Assembly: GCF_017654485.1 (NCBI RefSeq)
Contig: NZ_CP061095.1
Location: forward strand, 1-64,000
Direction: 5' to 3'
Length of the DNA stretch: 64,000 bases
DNA from: Roseomonas marmotae
GTDB lineage: Bacteria > Pseudomonadota > Alphaproteobacteria > Acetobacterales > Acetobacteraceae
Below, in pieces: positions 26,684 to 34,039 of this stretch. Below the pieces are notes generated by a model. That model saw only the letters and a program-made list of their open reading frames with translations, was not told the DNA's origin and searched no databases. Within the stretch, counting starts at the first letter, position 1, and every line of letters begins with the position of its first letter. The position numbers and the translations under genes were made by a program.

Positions 26684-28273
26684 ATGATGCACACGAAGCT
26701 CCGGCACGCCCTGCGCGCCGGCACTGCCGCCTTCGCGCTGCTGGTGCTGGCACCTCTGGCGCAGGCCCAGGAACTGAAGGTGGCGATCGGGTCGCAGGTC
26801 ACCTCGATCGACCCCCACTACCACAACCTCACCCCCAACTCGACCGTCGCCGGGATGGTCTTCAATTCGCTGGTTGGCACTGACGCGCGTGTGCGGCTGC
26901 GGCCGAACCTGGCGGAATCCTGGCGCCCGGTCGATGACAGCACCTGGGAATTCAAGCTGCGTCGGGGCGTGAAGTTCCATAACGGCCAGGACTTCACGGC
27001 GGAGGATGTCGCCTTCACGCTGGAGCGTGTGCCGAACGTGCCGAACTCGCCCTCTTCCTACGCGCAGTTCACGCGGGCCATCAAGAGTGTCGAGATCGTC
27101 GATCCGCTGACCGTCCGCTTCCGCACGGAAGGCCCCTATCCGCAGCTACCCAACGACCTCACCGGCGTCATGATGCTGGACCGGCAGACGCATGAGGGCG
27201 TGACCACCGAGGACTTCAACAGTGGCCGCGCCGCGATCGGCACCGGTCCCTTCCGCTTCGTCTCCTATCGGAACGGCGAGAGCGTGGTGCTGGAGCGCAA
27301 CGATGCCTACTGGGGTGACAAGCCGCATTGGCAGAAGGTGAGCTACCGCATCATCACCGGCGATGCGGGCCGTACCTCCGCGCTGCTGGCTGGCGACGTG
27401 GACCTGATCGACCAGGTGCCGACCAGCGATCTGGCGCGGCTCCGCAAGGACAGCCGCATCCGTGTGGAGGAGACGGTCGGCCTGCGCCTGATCTACCTGG
27501 CGCTGGACCAGGCGCGGGAGGATAGCTCCCCCCTCATCACCGGCCCCAACGGGGAGAAGCTGGACCGCAACCCGCTGCGCGATCCGCGCGTGCGCCGCGC
27601 CCTCTCCCTGGCGCTGGACCGGACGGCCATCGCCGCGCGCGTGATGGAGGATGCGACGGTGCCGACCGGGCAGATCATGCCCGAAGGCACCTTCGGCTAT
27701 GCCCCCGATATCGCCGCGCCGAAGGCTGACCCGAACGCCGCGAGGAAGCTGCTGGCTGAGGCGGGCTATCCGAAGGGCTTCCGCATCACCCTGCACGGCC
27801 CGAACGACCGTTACATGAATGATGCGCGCATCATCCAGGCCGTCGGCCAGATGTGGACGCGCATCGGCGTGCAGACGGCGGTGGAGGCCCAGCCCTTCAC
27901 CACCTTCGTCGCCCGCGCCGGGCGTGGTGAGACCAGCGCGCATCTGATGGGCCTGGCCGCCACCACGGGCGAGGCCGGGACCATGCTGCGTTCCCTGGTG
28001 GCCACCCAGAACCGCGAGGCCGGCATGGGCGCTTCCAACCGCGGCCGGTACTCCAACCCCGCGCTGGATGCCAGGTTGGCGGAAGCCATGCGGACCCTGG
28101 ACGACGGCAGGCGCGAAGCCCTGCTGCAGGAAGCAGCGCGCATCGTGGCCGAGGACCAGGCGCTGATCCCCGTGCATATCCAGAAGAATGCCTGGGCGAT
28201 GCGGCGCAACCTGACCATCGATGCGCGGGCCGACGAATATACGCGCGCGCAGGACATCCGCCCGGCAGAGTAA
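26684..28273 (+). CDS. Family-5 ABC substrate-binding protein (orphan)
   Basis: A 529-residue periplasmic binding protein of the oligopeptide/dipeptide type in the normal domain order, a useful contrast to the permuted one at 8923. The signal peptide ends at LAPLAQAQ, with cleavage after AQA. It continues with SIDPHYHNLTPNST, RPNLAESWRPVDDSTWEFKL, RRGVKFHNGQDFTAEDVAFT, IGTGPFRFVSYR, DPRVRRALSLALDRTAIA, AARKLLAEAGYPKGFRITL and, at the C-terminus, RREALLQEAARIVAEDQALIPVH. No permease or ATPase genes accompany it, so it must share a transporter encoded elsewhere, perhaps the one at 10619-14514. It lies in one unit with the amidohydrolase. Confidence 0.92.
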   Translation: MMHTKLRHALRAGTAAFALLVLAPLAQAQELKVAIGSQVTSIDPHYHNLTPNSTVAGMVFNSLVGTDARVRLRPNLAESWRPVDDSTWEFKLRRGVKFHNGQDFTAEDVAFTLERVPNVPNSPSSYAQFTRAIKSVEIVDPLTVRFRTEGPYPQLPNDLTGVMMLDRQTHEGVTTEDFNSGRAAIGTGPFRFVSYRNGESVVLERNDAYWGDKPHWQKVSYRIITGDAGRTSALLAGDVDLIDQVPTSDLARLRKDSRIRVEETVGLRLIYLALDQAREDSSPLITGPNGEKLDRNPLRDPRVRRALSLALDRTAIAARVMEDATVPTGQIMPEGTFGYAPDIAAPKADPNAARKLLAEAGYPKGFRITLHGPNDRYMNDARIIQAVGQMWTRIGVQTAVEAQPFTTFVARAGRGETSAHLMGLAATTGEAGTMLRSLVATQNREAGMGASNRGRYSNPALDARLAEAMRTLDDGRREALLQEAARIVAEDQALIPVHIQKNAWAMRRNLTIDARADEYTRAQDIRPAE

Positions 28274-28281
28274 GCCGGCCA

Positions 28282-28304
28282 GAAAGACGGGATCGGGGTC
28301 TTTC
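28282..28304 (+). terminator. Possible terminator hairpin
   Basis: Seven-base stem GAAAGAC (28282-28288) and GTCTTTC (28298-28304) with a nine-base loop, 8 bases after the binding-protein stop codon. There is no T-run after it, so it may be Rho-dependent or only an mRNA-stabilising structure. Confidence 0.4.
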
Positions 28305-28537
28305 AGCGCGCTGGAAGGCCCCAACTATCTCTATGAGCGAATACTTGGCGGTTTTCTGAGTGAGGCACATGTCCACGTCAGGAATTAATATTATACTCGT
28401 TCGTCAGCCATGAAGAGTTCATTGTTCAGGTCGTTTGTCTGCAACTGACTACAACGTGATTTGCACTGCTTACGCTTTCTTTTTGAGGATAACACTCCCG
28501 CAGAATATGTTGCGAAATCAGCATGGAGGGGAGGGCG
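28305..28537 (+). promoter_or_regulatory. AT-rich leader before the injection-system cluster
   Basis: This region is clearly less GC-rich than the rest of the window, especially 28385-28515 (for example TTAATATTATACTC near 28385). It precedes the first regulator of the contractile injection cluster and is the likeliest site for its promoter. I cannot assign -35/-10 boxes with confidence. Confidence 0.4.
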
Positions 28538-29236
28538 GTGAGCCAGAGGGCCGGTCCCGGCTCCGTTCCCATGGCCAGGCCGTCGGCGGCCGGCGCAGGG
28601 TGCGACGGATCGCTTCGCGTTGCTGTCGCCAGCGATATTCGCCTGGTGCGCGACGGCATATGCCTTGGCCTTGCCGAACATGCCGATGTCACCGTGGTCG
28701 GCACCACCGGATGCAGCAACCCGGATCTGCGGCAGCTCAGCGCCTGGCTGCCGGCGGTGGTGCTGGTGGATATCGACCGTGGCAACCCGACGCGGATCGC
28801 GCAGCGCCTTGCCCAGGCCTGCCCGGAGGCGAAGCTCGTGATGTTCGCCATCGCCGAGGAAGATGAGGAAGTGCTGGCCTGCGCCGCCGCAGGCTACGCC
28901 GGTTATGTGCCACGGGATGGCGGGACGGTCGAACTCTATCGCGCCGTCATGGATGCGGCGCAGGGCCGCCTCTGCTGCGCGCCGCATATCGCGGCGGCGA
29001 TGTTCAACCGCCTCGGCAGCCTGCTGCGCCCGGAACGGCATCTCGCCTTGCCGGAGCTGACGCCACGCGAAAGCTCAGTGCTGCACCTCGTTGAGCAAGG
29101 CTGCTCCAACAAGGATATCGCCCGCCAGCTGCGGATCAGCGCGGCCACGGTGAAGAACCACATGCACAGCATCCTGCAGAAGCTGCGTTGCAGCCGGCGC
29201 GGCGAGGCCGGCGCGAGGCTGCGCCTTGGCCGCTGA
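28538..29236 (+). CDS. LuxR/NarL-type response regulator with atypical receiver
   Basis: A 232-residue regulator. The N-terminal receiver-like domain (about residues 28-150) keeps one acidic residue in VAVASDIRLVRDG and the phospho-acceptor candidate in VVLVDIDRG. The usual Thr/Ser is replaced (VMFAIAEED) and the conserved Lys is Arg in GYVPRDG. The C-terminal LuxR helix-turn-helix is clear: LTPRESSVLHLVEQGCSNKDIA and ATVKNHMHSILQKL. I chose GTG 28538, with GGAGGGGAGG just upstream; an ATG at 28523 is possible. No histidine kinase is adjacent. It stands at the head of the injection-system cluster on the same strand and is a candidate activator or repressor of it. Confidence 0.85.
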   Translation: MSQRAGPGSVPMARPSAAGAGCDGSLRVAVASDIRLVRDGICLGLAEHADVTVVGTTGCSNPDLRQLSAWLPAVVLVDIDRGNPTRIAQRLAQACPEAKLVMFAIAEEDEEVLACAAAGYAGYVPRDGGTVELYRAVMDAAQGRLCCAPHIAAAMFNRLGSLLRPERHLALPELTPRESSVLHLVEQGCSNKDIARQLRISAATVKNHMHSILQKLRCSRRGEAGARLRLGR

Positions 29237-29242
29237 CGTGTT

Positions 29243-29263
29243 GAGGGATACCGACCTTCCCTC
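29243..29263 (+). terminator. Possible terminator hairpin after the regulator
   Basis: GAGGGA (29243-29248) pairs with TCCCTC (29258-29263) around a nine-base loop, 6 bases after the regulator's stop codon. No T-run follows, so confidence is low. The remaining ~220 bases to the next gene show nothing recognisable. Confidence 0.3.
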
Positions 29264-29482
29264 GGCCTGATCCACAACATGATGCAAGCGGCCTGCCGGC
29301 GGTTCCGAAGACCTTAGCTCCATCCAGCGGAAGTTTCGGCCCGTCTTTGCCTACCCGCGGCATAGGCCGTTCGGCCCAGGCCATCCATCCGGTGGCCCGG
29401 ATCGCCGACCTGCCCGTCCGGTCCATGGCGCCGCCATGGACCCGCGTCCGATACTCCCGGCCTGCACGCGGGAGTATCCGCC

Positions 29483-29833
29483 TTGGCCAGGACCGTCCTG
29501 ATCGCCGATCTGCCCCAGACGCTGGAGGATCTGATCGCCGGCATCCTGTCGCGCCGGGCGGAGGTGACAGTCGTACGGGGCGCGACGGGAACCGACGGCC
29601 TGCTCTCCGCGGCCCGCAAAGCCGGCGCGGGCGTCGTTGTCGTTGCCCGCACCGATCCCGCCGATCCCTTTGGCGTCGATCCGGCTTATGGCACCGCGGC
29701 TGGCATTGCCGTGCTGAGCCTCTCGCCGAATGCCAGCTGGGCCTGTCTGCACCGGCTGCTTCCCTCCCACGAGTGCTTCGAGGATGTCTCGGTCAACGAG
29801 ATCGTCGACGCCGTGCTCGGCAAGGCGGGCTGA
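29483..29833 (+). CDS. Small stand-alone receiver-like protein (degenerate)
   Basis: A 116-residue protein that starts like a response-regulator receiver (TVLIADLPQTLEDLIAGIL) and keeps a beta/alpha pattern (GAGVVVVARTDPADP, GIAVLSLSPNASWACL, NEIVDAVL) but lacks a clear phospho-acceptor Asp and has no output domain. The start is TTG at 29483 with GGGAG nine bases upstream; no better start exists. It ends three bases before the first structural gene of the injection system, so it belongs to that transcription unit. It may be a phosphorylation-independent regulator or partner of the LuxR protein upstream. The family call is tentative, but that this is a real gene is likely. Confidence 0.6.
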   Translation: MARTVLIADLPQTLEDLIAGILSRRAEVTVVRGATGTDGLLSAARKAGAGVVVVARTDPADPFGVDPAYGTAAGIAVLSLSPNASWACLHRLLPSHECFEDVSVNEIVDAVLGKAG

Positions 29834-29836
29834 GCC

Positions 29837-30421
29837 ATGGATGGCAGCATTCTCGGAGATGCCAGCCTGAGCCTGCAACGGATGCTGGAGGACGAGATCC
29901 GCATCAGCTTCCCGGACACCTCGGTGTCGCTGGAATCCCCCAAGCTCGCCCGTCCGAATGCGCCGGGGGAGATGGTGGTCTCGCTCTGGCTGCACCGCGT
30001 CAGCCGGCAGGCGGATATGCTCAATCATCCGCCACGGCGAATCGGTCCCGACCGTGTCGAGGCGCCACGCCTGCCCATCGACCTGCATTTCCTCGCCACG
30101 CCCCTGGGTGGCGATGCTGTGACGCGGCAACGCCTGCTGGGCGTGACGCTGCAGGCACTGCAAGCCAATGCCGTGCTGGCCGCCGACCGCCTGGCGGCTC
30201 CGCTGGTGGCCGCCGGCATCGACGCGCTGCGGCTGCATCTGGAGCCCTATGACACGGAGGATCTGGCGCGGCTCTGGCATGCGCTGTCCGAGCCATTCGA
30301 GCTTTGCGCTGCCTATGTGGTGGATTTCGTGCTGCTGCCGGCCGGCAGCCAGCCCCGCCCGGCCGCGCGCGTGGTGGACCGGCGGCTGCGTTTCGGCGCC
30401 GCCCCAGCCGTGGCGGGATAG
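29837..30421 (+). CDS. eCIS cap/terminator protein, DUF4255 (Pvc16 N-terminal type)
   Basis: A 194-residue protein matching the DUF4255/Pvc16-type proteins that cap the sheath-tube end of contractile injection particles. Typical features are an N-terminal helix (SILGDASLSLQRMLEDEI), the strand-rich middle MVVSLWLHRVSRQADMLNH, LPIDLHFLATPLGGD and a C-terminal part on binding (LARLWHALSEPFELCAAYVV). In Pvc/Afp clusters this gene lies at the far end; here it stands first, ahead of the sheath. The ATG follows GGGCTGAGCC, three bases after the previous stop. Confidence 0.85.
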   Translation: MDGSILGDASLSLQRMLEDEIRISFPDTSVSLESPKLARPNAPGEMVVSLWLHRVSRQADMLNHPPRRIGPDRVEAPRLPIDLHFLATPLGGDAVTRQRLLGVTLQALQANAVLAADRLAAPLVAAGIDALRLHLEPYDTEDLARLWHALSEPFELCAAYVVDFVLLPAGSQPRPAARVVDRRLRFGAAPAVAG

Positions 30422-30426
30422 GGGCG

Positions 30427-31485
30427 ATGCGCGCGGGCATCATCCTCGACCTCACCGCGCGGCGACTGGTGCTGGCGGTGCTGCGCGTGCTGGACGAGGA
30501 CGGCGTGACGCCCGTGCATCTGCCGGAAACGCCGCCGGCCGCCGACGATCCCAGGGTGGTCGTGCTGGTCCGGGAGCCGGGGTTGCTCGCCATCGCCGGC
30601 GATCCCTCGCTGCTGCTGCTGCCCGGGCCGGGCAATCCGCCCGCCGTCACGCTGAATCTCCGCCTGACCGGTTTCCGCCCCGCCGAGATCACGATGACGC
30701 TTCCGCCCGCCGCGGTTCCACCGGTGGGCTTGCCCGATCTCATCCTGCGCCGGCTTCCTAAGGATCTGAATGGCAGGATCGTCGTGGCGGTGACAGGCGC
30801 TCCCTTGTCCGGCATCGCCGTCACCATCGCCCCGGCCTCGCCGCTCACGGGGCATCCGCTGCTTCTCTCTCCCGTGCTGGCGGCCGATGTTCCGGCCGGC
30901 ACGGATGTGCGCGGCTTCGGGTTGAGCCCGGTGGGCGGCGCCGTGCCCCTGAAACACCTCCACGCGCCCGCCGAGGCCGGAAGCACGGCGATCGAGCTGG
31001 ATGACCGCCAGGATTTGGCCGTGGGGCAGATCCTGCGCTTCGGCCCGCCAGGGCGCCGCAGCTTCGGCCGCGTCACCTTCGTGGCCGCCGGCCCGGCGCC
31101 GCTGACGGCCCCGGGGCTGGTGCTGCTGGGCGCGCCGCTTTCCGCCAGCCTCCGTCAGGGTGACGAGGCTGAGGCCTTCACCCTCGGCGTGCCCGCCGGG
31201 CCTGGCACCACCACTCTTGGCCAGGCCTATGCCGGGGAGGGGATGTTGGTCACCGCCGCGGCGGTGGCACCCGGCGCCGTGCTGGCCATCGGCCCAGCCG
31301 CCACGGCGGCCCTGCATGGCAGTCCGGCCCTGAGCGACGCGGATGGGCGCTACCGCATCCCCGGCCTGGCGCGCCTGCCGCGCCTGACCGCCAGCGTCGC
31401 CGCGCCCGGCTTCGCGCCGCGCAGCCGCACGGTGGTCATGGCGGCGGACGGCGGCAGCAGCCTCGATTGGCGACTCACCCCATGA
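30427..31485 (+). CDS. eCIS-associated protein with carboxypeptidase-regulatory-like C-terminus
   Basis: A 352-residue protein between the cap and first sheath genes. The ATG at 30427 follows the previous stop by five bases (MRAGIILDLTARRLVLAVLRV). The first ~140 residues have no family I recognise. The last ~90 look like a carboxypeptidase-regulatory or transthyretin-like beta sandwich (LSDADGRYRIPGLARLPRLTASVAAPGFAPRSRTVVM in parts), a module often used for binding or surface exposure. It is conserved in position with the structural genes, so it is probably a particle component or assembly factor. No signal peptide is visible. Confidence 0.7.
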   Translation: MRAGIILDLTARRLVLAVLRVLDEDGVTPVHLPETPPAADDPRVVVLVREPGLLAIAGDPSLLLLPGPGNPPAVTLNLRLTGFRPAEITMTLPPAAVPPVGLPDLILRRLPKDLNGRIVVAVTGAPLSGIAVTIAPASPLTGHPLLLSPVLAADVPAGTDVRGFGLSPVGGAVPLKHLHAPAEAGSTAIELDDRQDLAVGQILRFGPPGRRSFGRVTFVAAGPAPLTAPGLVLLGAPLSASLRQGDEAEAFTLGVPAGPGTTTLGQAYAGEGMLVTAAAVAPGAVLAIGPAATAALHGSPALSDADGRYRIPGLARLPRLTASVAAPGFAPRSRTVVMAADGGSSLDWRLTP

Positions 31486-31512
31486 CCGCGCCGAAGGCCG
31501 CGAGGAGGGCCC

Positions 31513-33588
31513 ATGCCTGATTACACCGCCCCAGGCGTCTATATCGAGGAACTGGACCTCAAGCCCCCCTCGATCGAGGGCGTCAGCCTGAGCACCGCCG
31601 GCTTCGTGGGCGCCACGATGCGCGGGCCGACCACCGGGCGCCCGATCCTGGTCACCGGCCCGGCCGAGTTCCGCCGCCGCTTCGGCGGGGTCTTTCCCGC
31701 GACCTCTCCTGTCGCCGCCGTGGGCGAACTGCCGCTGGCGGTGGAAGGCTTCTTCGCCAATGGTGGCAAGCGCCTCTACGTGATGCGCGTGGCGCCCGCC
31801 GGGACGACAGCCACGCAGTTCGCCACCCAGGGCGGCCTGGTCACGCGGCTCGCCACGGGCTCGCCCGCCACGGTCGGGGCGACGACCTTCCGCCCGGCCA
31901 CGCTGCGCGGCCTGCGTCCGGGACTGGAGGTCACGCTGCGGATGCTTCGTGACGGCGTTGCCTACAGCTCCAGCCCGTTGACCATCGCCGCCGGCGGCAT
32001 CGACCGCATGACGGGGCTGGTCACGCTGTCGGCGGTGATCGACATGACGCCGGCCGGCGGCCCCCCCGCTTTCGCGCCGGACAGCACGGCGGTCCTGACC
32101 AATGCAAGCGGCGTCGGCGCCGACGGCAGCATCGCCACTGGCGCGCGGCCGGCCTCGCTGACCCTGGTGGCCGCCGATGCCGGCGCCTGGGCCGACGGGC
32201 TCGTGGTCACCGCGCAGCATGAAGCCGGCGCCCGCGCGGAATATGTGGCGCTGATCGCCCCCACGGCGGTGGATGACAACAAGCTGAGGCTGAGTTCCAC
32301 CGCCGGGTTCTATGTCGATGCCTGGGTGGAGATCGACCGTGGCGCCGGGGCGGCCAAGGCCTATCGCCGGGTTCTGGCCGTCAATGGCCCGGTCGTGACG
32401 CTTTCGGGCGATCCCATGGCGGCGGGCGATGTCGACCCGTTGCCGAATACCGGCCGCACCCTCGTCACTGTCGCCGAATTCGGCCTGACCGCCACCTACG
32501 AGACGACGGTGGAGCGTATCTCCGGCCTCACCCTCGCACCGGTGCCGGGGCGGGGGGTAGAGGCTGCGCTGGCCGCGCGTTCCACGCTGATCCACGTGCT
32601 GCCGGGCTCCATGCCCGCCACCACGGACCCGCTGACCTTTCCCTCCGGCGCCGACGGCCTGCGCTTCGCCGTCAGCGCGCCCGGCGCCGATGCCGCGCCG
32701 GCCGCGATGGATATCATCGGCACGGATGGCGGACCCGGCGCCCGGACCGGATTGCGGGCGCTGGAGGATGTCGAGGATATCGCCATGATCGCTGCCCCTG
32801 GCTGGGGCGACCAGGCGGTGCAGCAGACCATGATCGACCAGTGCGAGGCCATGCGCTACCGCATTGCCTTGCTGGACCCCGAGGCGACCGGAGGCGCCGC
32901 CCCGACCCTGCCGCAGATCCAGACGCAGCGACTTCGCTTCGACAGCAAATACGCCGCTGTCTACTATCCCCGTGTCACCGTGACCACGCCCGGCGGGCCG
33001 CGTGCCATCGGCCCATCCGGTCATGTCGCCGGGCTGATCGCGCGCATCGATGCGGAGCGCGGCGTGGTGAAAACACCGGCCAACGAGGTTCTGCGCGGGC
33101 TTCTGGACGTGGAGACGCAGGTCAACCGCGCCGAACACGGCGTGCTGAACCCCGGCCCGAACAACATCAACGTCATCAGGAACTTCCGTGACGAAGGCAG
33201 GGGAATCCGCGTCTATGGCGGGCGCATGGTCACCAGCCTCTCGGACTGGCGATACATCGCCGTGAGGCGTCTTTTCATCTTCATCGAGAAATCCATAGAG
33301 CGCGGCACGCAATGGGCCGTCTTCGAACCGAACGGGCCAGATCTGTGGTCGAAGCTGACCGACAGCGCCGATGCCTTCCTGACGCGGCTCTGGCGTGATG
33401 GCGCGCTGCTGGGGAACAGGAAGGAGCAGTCCTTCTTCATCGCCTGCGGCCCGGAGACCATGAGCCAGGACGATGTCGACAATGGCAGGCTGATCATGGA
33501 GATCGGCATCGCGCCGGTGAAGCCCGCGGAGTTCGTCATCATCCGCATCAGCCAGACCGCCTCCGGCGCGCTGGTCGAGGAAGCCTGA
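31513..33588 (+). CDS. Contractile tail sheath protein (first copy)
   Basis: A 691-residue phage-type sheath protein that would form the contracting outer tube of the particle. The N-terminus has the hallmark APGVYIEELDLKPPSIEGVS and STAGFVGATMRGP. The C-terminal part has LRGLLDVETQVNRAEH, NVIRNFRDEGRGIRVYGGRM, WRYIAVRRLFIFIEKSIERG, WAVFEPN, DAFLTRLWRDGALLG and MEIGIAPVKPAEFVIIRIS, all usual in Pvc2/Afp2-like sheaths. Between them sits a long variable, presumably surface-exposed insert. The ATG at 31513 has CGAGGAGGGCCC upstream. It is paired with the tube gene that follows. Confidence 0.95.
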   Translation: MPDYTAPGVYIEELDLKPPSIEGVSLSTAGFVGATMRGPTTGRPILVTGPAEFRRRFGGVFPATSPVAAVGELPLAVEGFFANGGKRLYVMRVAPAGTTATQFATQGGLVTRLATGSPATVGATTFRPATLRGLRPGLEVTLRMLRDGVAYSSSPLTIAAGGIDRMTGLVTLSAVIDMTPAGGPPAFAPDSTAVLTNASGVGADGSIATGARPASLTLVAADAGAWADGLVVTAQHEAGARAEYVALIAPTAVDDNKLRLSSTAGFYVDAWVEIDRGAGAAKAYRRVLAVNGPVVTLSGDPMAAGDVDPLPNTGRTLVTVAEFGLTATYETTVERISGLTLAPVPGRGVEAALAARSTLIHVLPGSMPATTDPLTFPSGADGLRFAVSAPGADAAPAAMDIIGTDGGPGARTGLRALEDVEDIAMIAAPGWGDQAVQQTMIDQCEAMRYRIALLDPEATGGAAPTLPQIQTQRLRFDSKYAAVYYPRVTVTTPGGPRAIGPSGHVAGLIARIDAERGVVKTPANEVLRGLLDVETQVNRAEHGVLNPGPNNINVIRNFRDEGRGIRVYGGRMVTSLSDWRYIAVRRLFIFIEKSIERGTQWAVFEPNGPDLWSKLTDSADAFLTRLWRDGALLGNRKEQSFFIACGPETMSQDDVDNGRLIMEIGIAPVKPAEFVIIRISQTASGALVEEA

Positions 33589-33601
33589 GGGAGAACCGAC
33601 C

Positions 33602-34039
33602 ATGGCGAACGGCGATCGAAACGATCCCCTGCGCGGCTATAACTTCCGCGTCGAGATCGGGCCCATCAGAAATCTGGGCTTCCGCGAGTGCTCCGGCCTG
33701 ACCTTCGAGACCAACGCCATCGAATACCGCGAAGGCGCCGACAAGCAGCTGCATGTACGGAAGCTCTATGGTCTCCGGACCTTCGGGAACCTCCTGTTCC
33801 GGCACGGCATCATCGGCGATCGCCGGTTGTGGGAATGGTATCTGCAGGTACTGAACGGTTCGGCTCCGCGCCGGGAGGGCGCGGTGGTGCTGACCGATGA
33901 GGCCCAGGCCCCGCAGTGGCGCTGGCGCTTCTATGAGGGATTCATCTCGAAATGGGAAGGACCCAGCTTCAATGCCACGGCGAATGAGGTAGCCGTCGAG
34001 AGCATCGAGATCTGCGTCGAGCGGGTCGAGGTGGTCTGA
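33602..34039 (+). CDS. Tail tube protein (first copy)
   Basis: A 145-residue gp19/Pvc1-like inner tube protein that stacks into the tube through which cargo passes. Hallmarks are RGYNFRVEIGPIRNLGFRECSGL, ATNAIEYREGADKQLHVRKLYGL-type sequence, NLLFRHGIIGDRRLWEWY and the closing WEGPSFNATANEVAVESIEICVE. The start has GAGGGAGAACCGACC just upstream. Its last base pair overlaps the start of the second sheath gene. Confidence 0.95.
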   Translation: MANGDRNDPLRGYNFRVEIGPIRNLGFRECSGLTFETNAIEYREGADKQLHVRKLYGLRTFGNLLFRHGIIGDRRLWEWYLQVLNGSAPRREGAVVLTDEAQAPQWRWRFYEGFISKWEGPSFNATANEVAVESIEICVERVEVV

